Notes: generated by a model not told the origin, from the letters alone. Counted from the first letter of the stretch, positions 41,258 through 52,066 are shown. The stretch: DNA of 64,000 nt from Nocardia nova SH22a (GCF_000523235.1 NZ_CP006850.1:6324001-6388000); one strand, 5' to 3'. A program made the numbers and translations.

Positions 41258-43309
41258 ATGGCGTCCTACGACGAACCGATCACCGACGACGAACCCGTAA
41301 TCGAGACGCTCGACGACACCCCGCCGCCGCGAGATGCCCTGCCCGATATCTCCGATGCCGAGATATCGGCGAGCTATCTTCCGATTTCCGCCGGTGTGGT
41401 GCACAAATCGTCGTATCCGCCGATCGACGACTACGCGTTCCTGTCGGACTGCGAGACCTCCTGCCTGATCGCCCGCAACGGCGCCGTCGAGTGGATGTGC
41501 CTGCCGCGGCCGGATTCGCCGAGTGTCTTCGGCGCCGTGCTCGACCGCAGTGCCGGTCATTTCCGCCTGGGGCCCTACGGCGTCAACGTTCCGGCGGCGC
41601 GGCGGTATCTGCCCGGCGGCATGATCGTGGAGACGACGTGGCAGACCGATACCGGCTGGATCATCGTCCGCGACGCGCTGGTCCTGGGTCCGTGGCACAA
41701 CAACGACACCCGCAGCCGTACCTATCGGCGCACCCCGGAGGACTGGGATGCCGAGCACATCCTGCTGCGCACGGTGAAATGCGTGAGCGGTGTGGTCGAG
41801 CTGGAGATGAGTTGTGAACCGGCCTTCGACTACCACCGAGCCCCCGTGAAATGGGAGTACACCGGCGCGGTCTACGAGCGCGCCACCGCGACCGCCACCT
41901 GCACCCACGACGAATTGCCTTGCGGGGAGCTGACTCTCACCACCGATATGCGGCTCGGACTGGAGGGCCGCGAGGCACGGGCGCGTACCCGCATGCGCGA
42001 GGGTGACGAACTGTTCGTGGCCCTGTCGTGGTCGGAACTGCCCGCACCGACCACCTTCGCCGAGGCCGCGCAGAAGATGTGGCAGACCACGGAGTGCTGG
42101 CGGCAGTGGATCACCCTGGGCAAGTTCCCGGACCATCCGTGGCGCGGATATCTGCAACGCAGTGCCCTCACCCTCAAGGGCCTGACCTACGCCCCCACCG
42201 GCGCGCTGATGGCCGCGGCCACCACATCGCTGCCGGAAACGCCCGGCGGCGAACGGAATTGGGACTACCGCTACAGCTGGGTGCGGGATTCGACCTTCGC
42301 GCTGTGGGGTCTGTACACCCTGGGCCTGAACCGGGAGGCCGACGACTTCTTCAACTTCCTGCACGATGTGGCGACCTCCGACGACGGTGACGTCCAGCCG
42401 CTCCAGGTGCTCTACGGCATCGGCGGCGAGCGCGACCTCGAGGAAGCCGAGCTGCCGCATCTGCACGGATACGACGGGGCGCAACCGGTCCGTATCGGCA
42501 ACGGCGCCTACGGTCAGCAGCAGCACGACATCTGGGGCACCATCCTGGATTCGGTCTATCTGCACGTGAAGTCGCGCCAGCAGGTGCCCGAGACGCTCTG
42601 GCCGATGCTGAAGCGTCAGGTCGAGGCGGCGATCCAGAACTGGCGCGAGCCCGATCGCGGCATCTGGGAGGTCCGTGGTGAGCCGCGGCATTTCACCTCG
42701 TCGAAGGTGATGTGCTGGGTGGCGCTGGATCGCGGGGCGAAACTCGCCGAACTGCACGGTGAATCCGATTACGCCGAGACCTGGGCCGGAATCGCCGCGG
42801 AGATCCACGCCGACATCCTCGCGCACGGTGTCGACGCCGACGGGGTGTTCACCCAGACCTACGGCGGCGACACCCTGGACGCCTCACTGCTGCTGGTGCC
42901 GCTGTTCCGCTTCCTGCCGCCGGACGATCCGCGGGTGCGGGCCACCGTGATGGCCATCGCGACGAATCTGACCGAACACGGCCTGGTCCTGCGCTACCGC
43001 ACGGACACCACCGACGACGGACTGTCGGGAAAGGAAGGGACCTTCACCATCTGCTCGTTCTGGCTGGTGTCGGCGCTGGTGGAGATCGGCGAGGTGCGCC
43101 GCGCACGGCATCTGCTGGAGCGGCTGCTCGGCTATGCGAGCCCGCTGAAGCTCTACGCCGAGGAGATCGACCCCTACACCGGCCGGCATCTCGGCAACTT
43201 CCCGCAGGCGTTCACCCATCTGGCGCTGATCAACGCCGTCATGCACGTGATCCGGGCCGAACAGTCCCATCTGGCAGGACAATTCCGGCCCGCGCATCCG
43301 GCGGGGTGA
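41258..43309 (+). CDS. GH15 family glycoside hydrolase, trehalase-like
   Basis: 683 residues from ATG 41258 (MASYDEPITDD). N-terminal beta-sandwich (YPPIDDYAFLSDCETSCLIARNGAVEWMCLPRPDSPSVFGAVLD) and an (alpha/alpha)6 barrel with NWDYRYSWVRDSTFALWGL, GIWEVRGEPRHFTSSKVMCWVALDRG and KEGTFTICSFWLVSAL, where the GH15 catalytic glutamates lie. The mycobacterial enzymes at this locus (Rv2402 and its M. smegmatis homologue) were characterised as trehalases, so trehalose hydrolysis is the best guess; glucoamylase is the generic name. No signal peptide: cytoplasmic. No clear ribosome binding site. Confidence 0.88.
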   Translation: MASYDEPITDDEPVIETLDDTPPPRDALPDISDAEISASYLPISAGVVHKSSYPPIDDYAFLSDCETSCLIARNGAVEWMCLPRPDSPSVFGAVLDRSAGHFRLGPYGVNVPAARRYLPGGMIVETTWQTDTGWIIVRDALVLGPWHNNDTRSRTYRRTPEDWDAEHILLRTVKCVSGVVELEMSCEPAFDYHRAPVKWEYTGAVYERATATATCTHDELPCGELTLTTDMRLGLEGREARARTRMREGDELFVALSWSELPAPTTFAEAAQKMWQTTECWRQWITLGKFPDHPWRGYLQRSALTLKGLTYAPTGALMAAATTSLPETPGGERNWDYRYSWVRDSTFALWGLYTLGLNREADDFFNFLHDVATSDDGDVQPLQVLYGIGGERDLEEAELPHLHGYDGAQPVRIGNGAYGQQQHDIWGTILDSVYLHVKSRQQVPETLWPMLKRQVEAAIQNWREPDRGIWEVRGEPRHFTSSKVMCWVALDRGAKLAELHGESDYAETWAGIAAEIHADILAHGVDADGVFTQTYGGDTLDASLLLVPLFRFLPPDDPRVRATVMAIATNLTEHGLVLRYRTDTTDDGLSGKEGTFTICSFWLVSALVEIGEVRRARHLLERLLGYASPLKLYAEEIDPYTGRHLGNFPQAFTHLALINAVMHVIRAEQSHLAGQFRPAHPAG

Positions 43310-43317
43310 GCACGGGG

Positions 43318-45102
43318 TTACGACTCGTCGGCGGTTTCGCGGATCTCGCGCAGCCGCACCATCGATCGTTCGATATCGGTGAGGCGGCGGTCGCGGCTCT
43401 CGGGTGAGTTGACCGCCGCCGCCTCCTCGGCCGCGCGCAGCGACTCGTCGACCGAACGCAGGGTCTGCTCGGCCAGGTCGGTGAAGTGGTCGCGCAGCAG
43501 GCGCTGTGTCGCGCGCAGCCGATGCCGGGATTCCTTGCCCACCTGGAAGATCACATCGTCCATCAGCCGGGCGACGGCGCTCTTGGCCTCGGCCTGGCGC
43601 CGCTCCCGGCGCATCTTGCGGTCCTCCCACAGCGCGCTCACGCCGAGCAGCGCCGCCGCGGCGCCCGAATACCAGTTCACCAGCGGCATGTGCAGCAGGC
43701 TGGTCATCACGCCGACCATCAGCAGGCCGCCGTAGGAACCGCGCAGCACGTTCAGGAACGGTTGGATCACACCGATTTTCGCGGTGCCCAGCGGTTCCAG
43801 CGAGGCCACCGGCTCCAGCACATCGCCCGGATCCTCCAGGCGCAGATCCGGCAGCGGCACATCCCGGGTGTCGCCGGGGAACTTCTCGGTCACCTGTTCG
43901 GCGAGTTCCACCGCGCGGTAGTGCGCGACGACGAAATTCTCCTCGACCGCCTCGCAGATCTTCGAATCCAGATCGGCGCCGAATTCGGTCCAGTTCCGCG
44001 ACGGATCGTGGGCGCCGATCTCGGTTTCGGCGTCCCGGACGAGGCTGCGCAGCCGGTGCCGCAGATCGTGTTCGATATCGGCCATCAGCTCCGAACACCC
44101 GTCGGCGAGGGTGACCTGCCAATTGGCGGTGCGCTGCCGCAGTTCGTCGGCCTCGGCGCGAGCGCGGCGCAGCTGATCGGTGATGGCGTTGTAGCGGCGG
44201 GGGTCGCGCAATGTCTCGGCCTCCGAGCGCAATGCCAGTCCCAGATGATCGGTGATGGTGCGGATATCGCGCAGTGCGGCCTCCCGGGCCACGGCGTCGG
44301 CCCGCGCGAGGACATATCCGCGCAGATGGTCGATCAGTTGCGGCACACCGGATTCGATATCGCGGCGCTGATCGTCCCCGGCACGCAGATGCAGATCCGC
44401 CGACACCGGCGCGACCGCGAAACCCAGCCCCGCGTCGTCGAGCAGTTCCCGATTGCGTTGCTGCACCTCGGTCCAGCGCGGATAGCGGTCGATCTTGTTG
44501 AGGACGCACACCACCGTGGGGCACACCTGGCGGATGCGTTGCAGCAAGGCGATCTGCTCCGGGCTGTACGCGGCGGACGCGTCGCGGACGTACAGCACCG
44601 CGTCCGCGGCGGCGATCAGCGACCAGGTGGTCGGGGCATCGGCCGGGGCGCCGGGCGCGTCCATCACCACGAAGCCCTCGGCCAGCAGCGGGCTGGGTTC
44701 GGTGAATTCCGCCCTGATCACATCGGCGGTCCGCAGCGCCGGTGCGGGATTCAGCGGATCCACCGGCCGCCGCTCGGTGCGCCCGCCGGGCAGCGATCGC
44801 ACCAGGGTGGCCGTCGACGTCGGGCCGTATTCCGCGATGACCGGCACGCTGACGGGACTGCCGGTGGCGCTCACCGCACTGCCGACCAGCCCGTTGACCA
44901 GTGTGCTCATCCCGTTCTTGGGTTCCCCGACCACGACCAGCCGGACCCGGGGGTCGGCCACCCGCGACCGCGCCATCGCCAGCCGCGCCGTCAGATCGGC
45001 CCGCCCGGCGGCACGGGTCAGATCACGCAGCTCGTCCAGCTGCGCGAGCAGTGGAGCCATCGCATCGGGGTGCTTGGCACCGGTCGCCTCCACCGCCGTC
45101 AC
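43318..45102 (-). CDS. Dynamin-like GTPase with an altered P-loop
   Basis: 594 residues from GTG 45102, overlapping the upstream stop by 4 bp (GTGA). Bacterial dynamin-like/IniA-type layout: GTPase domain (about 30-290), long helical middle (RDIRTITDHLGLALRSEAETL and onward), a hydrophobic membrane-binding pair near 470-520 (GGLLMVGVMTSLLHM, WYSGAAAALLGVSALW) and a final helical region. G3 is MDAPG and G4 is NKID, but the P-loop reads GEPKNGMST: the invariant lysine of GxxxxGKS is methionine. Nucleotide hydrolysis may be lost or changed. Probable role in membrane remodelling or envelope stress, by analogy with IniA. Confidence 0.8.
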   Translation of the reverse strand: MTAVEATGAKHPDAMAPLLAQLDELRDLTRAAGRADLTARLAMARSRVADPRVRLVVVGEPKNGMSTLVNGLVGSAVSATGSPVSVPVIAEYGPTSTATLVRSLPGGRTERRPVDPLNPAPALRTADVIRAEFTEPSPLLAEGFVVMDAPGAPADAPTTWSLIAAADAVLYVRDASAAYSPEQIALLQRIRQVCPTVVCVLNKIDRYPRWTEVQQRNRELLDDAGLGFAVAPVSADLHLRAGDDQRRDIESGVPQLIDHLRGYVLARADAVAREAALRDIRTITDHLGLALRSEAETLRDPRRYNAITDQLRRARAEADELRQRTANWQVTLADGCSELMADIEHDLRHRLRSLVRDAETEIGAHDPSRNWTEFGADLDSKICEAVEENFVVAHYRAVELAEQVTEKFPGDTRDVPLPDLRLEDPGDVLEPVASLEPLGTAKIGVIQPFLNVLRGSYGGLLMVGVMTSLLHMPLVNWYSGAAAALLGVSALWEDRKMRRERRQAEAKSAVARLMDDVIFQVGKESRHRLRATQRLLRDHFTDLAEQTLRSVDESLRAAEEAAAVNSPESRDRRLTDIERSMVRLREIRETADES

Positions 45103-47432
45103 AGCGAGATATGGGAATCGAAGACCGGATGGACCGCCGCGATCGGATCGCCCACGGCGTGATGCCAGGCGGCGGGCTCGTGCAGACCACCGTCCAGCCC
45201 GTGGGCCGCCACGCTCGTGACGCCGTGACCGGAATCCGGCCACAGCGATGTGTCGTACGAATCCGTCTGCAGCGCAGCGGGTTTGATCGGAACGTGCGGC
45301 GCGGAGTCGATGGTGGGCGGCTTGTTCACGGTCGGCGGCTCCACGTGTGCGGTGTGTGACGGCATGCCGGTGTCACCGGGGAACGGGTCGACGGTGTGCC
45401 GCGGTGTGGGCACGGTCGGCTCGTGCGTCGGGACTGTCGGCTCGTGGGTCTGGATGGTCGGCTCGTGGGTGGGCACGGCCCCGCTCTGCGTCGAGGGCGC
45501 CGAGTGCTGCGAGGACGTCCAGTCCTGATCCGCGTCGGACGGTTGCTGCGTGTGCGACGGCAGGGTGGAGTCGTCGGCGTCGCCGGTGGCGGAGGTGTCC
45601 GTTCCGGTGTGGGCGCCGGGTCCGTGCGTCGCGGTGTGCCCCGGTGTGGTCGGGTCGGAGTCGGTCGTCTCCGGCGTGGTGATGTGGCCGGGCCCGGAAT
45701 CCGAATCCGAGGTGGTGGTGCCGGGGGTGCGGGTCGGACCGTCCGTGTCGCGGGGCGGAGTCACCTTGGGTGTGGTGTGGTCGGTCGACTGATGACCGGT
45801 GGAGGTGCCCGGCAGTGTGATGCCGCCGTGATCGCCGGTCGAGGGGTGCGGTGAGGTCGACGTGTGGCTCGCGCCGGAGGTGCCGGTGTGCGGCGACTGC
45901 GTCGTGGTCCGGCCGGTGTGGGAGGCCGTCGTGTCCGAGGGATCGTCGGCGTCGTGGCCCGGCAACCGGATATCCGATCCGCCGTGGCGCGGCGGATCGT
46001 CGAACAGCGCGGGCACCGCCAGCGCGGGTGCGGTGAGCGGGGACGGGCCCGGATGGGTGGTGAACACATTCGCGACCGGATGGGTCGCGGCCTCGGGCTG
46101 AATCGTGGTCTGCAACGGCGTCGCCGCCACCGGCTGGGCGAGCGCCGGAGCGGGCGCGGCCACGGGCGCGGGGAGCGCCGGCGCCACCGGAGCGGGTGAA
46201 ATCGGTTGCGGCGCCGCAACATTCACCATCGGCGCGGGATTCTGCGGGGCGGGGAACGAGGGCGCGACGGGTGCGGGCGCCGCGCCCGCCTGCGGTGCGA
46301 TCGAGCCGGACGGCCCGCTCACCGATACGCCGGTTCCGGCGGCGTGGGTGGCGCCGGATTGCCCCGATGTCGCCCCGGCCGGGCCGATCGCCGCCGCGTC
46401 GGTCACTCCCTGACCGAGCGGATCGGCCGCCTCGGCAGTCGTCCCGGGCATCCCGGGCACCTGCCCGACACCCGGGACATGCGGGGATCCGGCACCGAGC
46501 CACTGGCCGAAATCGTCGAGCTGACTCCCCACGTCGCCCACGGTCAGATGCGCGGTGGTCTCGGCCTGGACCCAGATACCGTCCAGGCCGACGTGGGCGT
46601 TCAGCGTGGAATCGACATCCAGCCACACACCGAAGCCGGGCCCGTCGCCGACACCGTCGAAGATCGCACCGTGGCCGTCGCCCGGCTGAAGCGCGTCGGC
46701 ACCGTTACCGGATTCCGTTGCGCCGGAACCGAATCCGCCCGGAGTGAAGCCGTTCATACCGGGAATGTGCAGACCGTTGGCGCCCGGCAGCCCGAGCCCC
46801 TGACCCGGCAGCATCCCGGCCGGGTGGGAGGGATCGAAGGCGTCGGATCCGGGGAACCGTCCGGCCGCGTCCGGCGCACCGGTGGCGGGGGCACTGGCGG
46901 GGTTCATCCCCGGCACGGCATAGCCCTGCCCCGGACCGATTTCGGGCATGAAGGAGCTACTGCCCGGGAAGATCTCACCCGAGCCTTGCGACCAATACGG
47001 GACCGCCCCACCGGAGCCGTCCGGCACCCCGGGCACATCGCCCGCGGGCGGCTGACCGTTCTCGGTGAACGACCACTGGAATCCCGGAATCGCATCCGTG
47101 CCCATTTGTTCGGGCAGTACATTGCCCGGCGCCGGGGCCGCGGGAGCCGAGGTGCCGAGATCCGGCGGGACCGAATCGGGCGAGGGATCCGGATAGGTGA
47201 CGACCGGACTGGGGACATCGGGATGCGGATCCGCGGTGGACCAGCCCGCGATCTGACTGTTGTGCGATTCGTTCTGCGGCGCGGGAGCCCCGTTGGACGC
47301 GATCAGCGCACCGCCGGTGACATAGGCCCCGGCCCGAGCCACCCGCGCGACACCGGTCGCGACCCGATACGCGGCATCGCCCGCATGATCGTCCGCGCTC
47401 GCGTCGTCGTCGTACGGCAGCTCACCCGTCAT
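45099..47432 (-). CDS. Large Pro/Gly/Thr/His-rich low-complexity protein
   Basis: 777 residues from ATG 47432. After a 50-residue acidic/helical start (AYRVATGVARVARAGAYVTGGALIAS may be a membrane segment) the chain is low complexity: Gly/Pro-rich to about 260, a short ordered-looking part (GFGVWLDVDSTLNAHVGLDGIWVQAETTAHLTVGDVG), Ala/Pro-rich to 440, then Thr/His/Ser/Pro-rich with a THEPT repeat. No catalytic motif. It is translationally coupled to the dynamin-like gene, as IniB is to IniA in mycobacteria, but the sequence itself is not IniB-like, so the analogy is positional only. Probably envelope-associated. Confidence 0.65.
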   Translation of the reverse strand: MTGELPYDDDASADDHAGDAAYRVATGVARVARAGAYVTGGALIASNGAPAPQNESHNSQIAGWSTADPHPDVPSPVVTYPDPSPDSVPPDLGTSAPAAPAPGNVLPEQMGTDAIPGFQWSFTENGQPPAGDVPGVPDGSGGAVPYWSQGSGEIFPGSSSFMPEIGPGQGYAVPGMNPASAPATGAPDAAGRFPGSDAFDPSHPAGMLPGQGLGLPGANGLHIPGMNGFTPGGFGSGATESGNGADALQPGDGHGAIFDGVGDGPGFGVWLDVDSTLNAHVGLDGIWVQAETTAHLTVGDVGSQLDDFGQWLGAGSPHVPGVGQVPGMPGTTAEAADPLGQGVTDAAAIGPAGATSGQSGATHAAGTGVSVSGPSGSIAPQAGAAPAPVAPSFPAPQNPAPMVNVAAPQPISPAPVAPALPAPVAAPAPALAQPVAATPLQTTIQPEAATHPVANVFTTHPGPSPLTAPALAVPALFDDPPRHGGSDIRLPGHDADDPSDTTASHTGRTTTQSPHTGTSGASHTSTSPHPSTGDHGGITLPGTSTGHQSTDHTTPKVTPPRDTDGPTRTPGTTTSDSDSGPGHITTPETTDSDPTTPGHTATHGPGAHTGTDTSATGDADDSTLPSHTQQPSDADQDWTSSQHSAPSTQSGAVPTHEPTIQTHEPTVPTHEPTVPTPRHTVDPFPGDTGMPSHTAHVEPPTVNKPPTIDSAPHVPIKPAALQTDSYDTSLWPDSGHGVTSVAAHGLDGGLHEPAAWHHAVGDPIAAVHPVFDSHISL
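45412..45474. repeat. 21-bp tandem repeat, three copies
   Basis: Units at 45412-45432, 45433-45453 and 45454-45474 share GTCGGCTCGTG-GT and encode THEPTVP-type heptapeptides near the C-terminus of the low-complexity protein. Confidence 0.75.
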
Positions 47433-47500
47433 ACATACTCCGCTCTCAGCGTCCGGCAGACCAAACCGAACGGGGTGTTACCGAATTCGATTCTCTTTAC

Positions 47501-47529
47501 ACCATATTTCCGGAAAACTTGCCTGTCAC
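47501..47529 (-). promoter_or_regulatory. Promoter of the low-complexity/dynamin operon
   Basis: On the minus strand, -35 GTGACA (47529-47524) and -10 TATGGT (47506-47501) are separated by exactly 17 bp, upstream of the gene starting at 47432. Transcription would start near 47494, giving a leader of about 60 nt. Confidence 0.6.
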
Positions 47530-47533
47530 ATCC

Positions 47534-47571
47534 TTCAGGTTTCTTTCAGGCGGACAATGACCGGACACAAT
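47534..47571 (-). promoter_or_regulatory. Direct repeat and TTGTCCG sites upstream of the dynamin operon promoter
   Basis: TTCAGG occurs at 47534-47539 and 47545-47550, an 11-bp period typical of OmpR/PhoB-type response regulators, just upstream of the -35. Immediately beyond, the minus strand reads ATTGTGTCCGG then ATTGTCCGCC (47569-47549), the half-sites also found at 14945-14969 and 35687-35728. Confidence 0.5.
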
Positions 47572-47676
47572 GGTGCCGTTCCAGCCTGCCAACGGCCGTC
47601 ACGACCGAAAAGACCCGAGAACGACCGGCAGACCGTGTAGGTCGACTGTCCAGTTGACCACTCGGAACCTAACAGG

Positions 47677-49530
<1,854 letters not shown>

Positions 49531-49753
49531 GGGACACTCCTACCCGTGAACAAGTCGATAAGTCGCCATCGGGCAGTCTACGTGCGCATTCCACGTGCTC
49601 TCGCACCCACCGGCGGGCGGTGACGGCGGCCACCCGCGGTCATGTGGCGGCGACCACCCCCGCGCCGGTGAAGTGATGATCGATTCGCCCGCGCGACAAG
49701 CGAATCCGCTCCCACGGCCTCCGGGCCACGCCCCGTGCCCGCCCCCGCGCCGT

Positions 49754-49759
49754 TATGCT
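49754..49759 (+). promoter_or_regulatory. -10 element for a leaderless MazF-like transcript
   Basis: TATGCT ends 7 nt before the ATG at 49766. The intervening CCGGGG is too close to the ATG to act as a normal ribosome binding site, so the mRNA probably starts at the ATG. Confidence 0.45.
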
Positions 49760-49765
49760 CCGGGG

Positions 49766-50353
49766 ATGGCCAGCACATGGAGCTCTCTGGGCAAGCAGTT
49801 GGGGACCATTGCCAAGGAGCAGGGCCCGCGGATCGTCAGGAAACAGGCACCGAAACTCGTCGAGCGGATGCAGCGGTCGGCGATGTGGGATCGCGCGGTC
49901 GGCCGGCGCGCGGACGGCGCCGGGAGGCGTAAAGGCGCCGTCGCGGTGCGTCCGGCGGCGTCGGTTCCGGTGCCGACCCACGAGCGGGCCCGGCAGGTCG
50001 TGTACTGCCCGCAACTCGACGGGCGGGCCGATCCGGGGGAAATCGTCTGGACCTGGGTTCCGTTCGAGGAGGACCCCAGCAATGGCAAGGACCGGCCGGT
50101 GCTGGTCGTGGGGCGCGAGCGCTCGACCCTGCTCGGATTGATGCTGTCCTCGAACCCGGTCCGCGGTGGTGATCACAACTGGATCGGAATCGGTTCCGGC
50201 CCTTGGGATTACGAGGGCCGCGACAGCTGGGTCCGGCTCGATCGCGTTCTCGACGTGCCCGAGGACGGTATCCGGCGCGAGGGCGCGATCCTGCCGCGCA
50301 AGACCTTCGACCGGGTGGCCCACCGGTTGTGCGCGGAGTACCACTGGGGCTGA
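49766..50353 (+). CDS. PemK/MazF-fold protein (Rv2405-like)
   Basis: 195 residues from ATG 49766. The N-terminal 70 residues are basic (GKQLGTIAKEQGPRIVRKQAPKLVERMQ); the rest has the MazF-like barrel with PGEIVWTWVPFEEDPSNGKDRPVLVVGRE, then WIGIGSGPWDYEGRDSWVRLDRVLDVPEDGIRREGAILP. No antitoxin gene is adjacent, so it is probably not a classic toxin-antitoxin module. It corresponds in position (between lepA and rpsT) to M. tuberculosis Rv2405. Function unknown; an RNA-related role is only suggested by the fold. Confidence 0.75.
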   Translation: MASTWSSLGKQLGTIAKEQGPRIVRKQAPKLVERMQRSAMWDRAVGRRADGAGRRKGAVAVRPAASVPVPTHERARQVVYCPQLDGRADPGEIVWTWVPFEEDPSNGKDRPVLVVGRERSTLLGLMLSSNPVRGGDHNWIGIGSGPWDYEGRDSWVRLDRVLDVPEDGIRREGAILPRKTFDRVAHRLCAEYHWG

Positions 50354-50606
50354 ATCGCGCGGAGTTGGCCGATCGCGGCGGCGTCCAGCACAATGGGCGG
50401 TGAGCCGGTCCCGGGCAACCGGGCGGATGGGCGGCTGGTACGGCTTCGGGCAGATCGGAGCCGGGTGTGCGTCGAGTGGGCGATTTCGCTTCGGGTGCCG
50501 ACAACTGGTAACCTCGATCGTCGGCGCAGCGCTACCTGTTTTCGTGTAGTGCGCCCAGAGACTTTTCACGAACATCAACTGACGAGAAGGAATCAGAGGA
50601 ACAGGC

Positions 50607-50870
50607 GTGGCCAACATCAAGTCCCAGATGAAGCGGATCCGCACCAACGAGGCGGCGCGCGTGCGCAACCAGTCGGTCAAGTCCGCGCTGCGCACCTCGG
50701 TCCGCAAGTTCCGCGAGGCCGCTGCGGCCGGTGAGAAGGACCAGGCACTCGAGCTGCTGCAGTCGGCGAGCCGCAGCCTGGACAAGGCCGCCTCCAAGGG
50801 CGTCATCCACGCCAACCAGGCCGCCAACAAGAAGTCGGCGCTGTCGCTGGCCTACAACAAGCTGGGCTGA
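50607..50870 (+). CDS. rpsT: 30S ribosomal protein S20
   Basis: 87 residues from GTG 50607 ([26 protein letters not shown]), with GAGAAGGAATCAGAGGAA upstream. S20 binds 16S rRNA in the 30S body; the basic helical sequence with [29 protein letters not shown] is typical and full length. A rho-independent terminator follows, so it is monocistronic. Confidence 0.97.
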   Translation: MANIKSQMKRIRTNEAARVRNQSVKSALRTSVRKFREAAAAGEKDQALELLQSASRSLDKAASKGVIHANQAANKKSALSLAYNKLG

Positions 50871-50905
50871 GCCCCGTCCGGCTCGGCCGGATTCTTCTTC
50901 GTAAC

Positions 50906-50952
50906 GCCGCCGTGGCAGAGGATCTGCATCGCAGATGACCACGGCGGCTTTT
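50906..50952 (+). terminator. Rho-independent terminator of rpsT
   Basis: GCCGCCGTGG (50906-50915) pairs with CCACGGCGGC (50939-50948) and is followed by TTTT. The loop contains a nested ATCTGC-ATC-GCAGAT hairpin. Confidence 0.9.
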
Positions 50953-50973
50953 GTCGTTCCTCCGATCCGGCAT

Positions 50974-50979
50974 TACTCT
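50974..50979 (+). promoter_or_regulatory. -10 element for a leaderless PI-PLC-like gene
   Basis: TACTCT ends 8 nt before GTG 50987 and only about 25 nt after the rpsT terminator T-tract. The coding sequence has no ribosome binding site, so a leaderless transcript is likely. Confidence 0.45.
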
Positions 50980-50986
50980 GACTCGG

Positions 50987-52066
50987 GTGGGCGGGGAGAT
51001 TCGCAGAAGTGCCGTAGTCGTTGTCGTGATCGCGGCACTGTGTGGTGTCACGCTCACCGGATGTGGCCGGACGGTCGCACCGGCGGCACAACCGGTCGCC
51101 GCTACCCGGTCGGTCCCACCGGTCCCGGATACTGCTCCGCCGGATACCGAGGCCGCCACCATGCCGCGCGCCGCCGCCACTGCCGCGGCCGATCATCATC
51201 TCGAGGCGGCGAACAATCCCGACTGGATGGGCGCACTGCCCGACGGCACCCCGCTCACCGCGATGTCGATTCCGGGCACGCACGATACGGTCTCGATCCA
51301 CGGCGGCAAGGCCGGTCCGGCGGTGGTCACGCAGGAGAAGTTCGATACCGGCTGTGCCGATGCGGCCTGCGCCTCGGCGCGAACGCTCAGTACTCAACTC
51401 GAAGCCGGAATCCGGGCGCTCGATATCCGGGTCCGCCGCGACGAAGCGGGCAATCTGGCCGTGCAGCACGGCGGTTTCTATCAGGAGATCGGCCTCGACG
51501 ACGTGCTCCGGGTGACCGAGGACTTCCTCTCCCGGCATCCACGCGAAACCGTGCTGATGCGGGTGAAGGCCGAATGTACCAATGACGACAAAGCATTCCA
51601 GTGCGAGGATGCCGGGCGGCAACCGCCCGACCCGGCACTGCTGGATCGAATTCTGACCGCACACCCGCGAATGTGGCGGCCGTCGGCCACCGGCCCCGCC
51701 GCGGTCCCGCACCTGGGCGAGGTGCGCGGCAGCATCGTGGTGATACGCGCCGACGGTGTGGACGATCGCGGACTCCCGCTCGATTTGCAGGACCTGTGGG
51801 ACGGGCCGAGCCGTGAGGACAAGTGGGCTGCCGTAGCGGCGCACATGGACCGGGCCGGAACCGGCGCCCGGACATTGTCGGTGGACTTCCTGTCGGCATC
51901 GGGTGTGCCCGATCCGATGAAATTCCCCAATCGATACGCCGATTACGAGAATCAGCATGCCCTGGACCATCTGCGATCACGCCCCGGCAGCGCGACCGGT
52001 GTGCTGATGATGGACTTCCCGGGCCCGGCCCTCGTCGGCGAGATCATCGGGCACAACCCGCACTAG
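50987..52066 (+). CDS. PI-PLC X-domain lipoprotein
   Basis: 359 residues from GTG 50987 (VGGEIRRSAVVVVVIAALC). Signal peptide with lipobox LTGC, then a Pro/Ala-rich linker of about 45 residues, then a phosphatidylinositol-phosphodiesterase-like TIM barrel: MSIPGTHDTVSIHGG with the first catalytic His, RALDIRVRRDEAGNLAVQHGGFY with the second, and FLSRHPRETVLMRVKAE. It should be tethered outside the membrane and cleave phosphatidylinositol-type lipids or glycolipids. Whether the substrate is mycobacterial-type PI or host lipid is unknown. Confidence 0.82.
   Translation: MGGEIRRSAVVVVVIAALCGVTLTGCGRTVAPAAQPVAATRSVPPVPDTAPPDTEAATMPRAAATAAADHHLEAANNPDWMGALPDGTPLTAMSIPGTHDTVSIHGGKAGPAVVTQEKFDTGCADAACASARTLSTQLEAGIRALDIRVRRDEAGNLAVQHGGFYQEIGLDDVLRVTEDFLSRHPRETVLMRVKAECTNDDKAFQCEDAGRQPPDPALLDRILTAHPRMWRPSATGPAAVPHLGEVRGSIVVIRADGVDDRGLPLDLQDLWDGPSREDKWAAVAAHMDRAGTGARTLSVDFLSASGVPDPMKFPNRYADYENQHALDHLRSRPGSATGVLMMDFPGPALVGEIIGHNPH

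Noticed and set aside
49682..49706. GATTCGC/GCGAATC inverted repeat upstream of the MazF-like gene considered as a terminator
   Set aside because: Only 7 bp arms, located between divergent genes where a terminator is not needed; may be regulatory but too weak to list.
49766..50353. MazF-like gene considered as a toxin-antitoxin module
   Set aside because: No antitoxin-like ORF lies on either side; the gene is a conserved backbone gene between lepA and rpsT.
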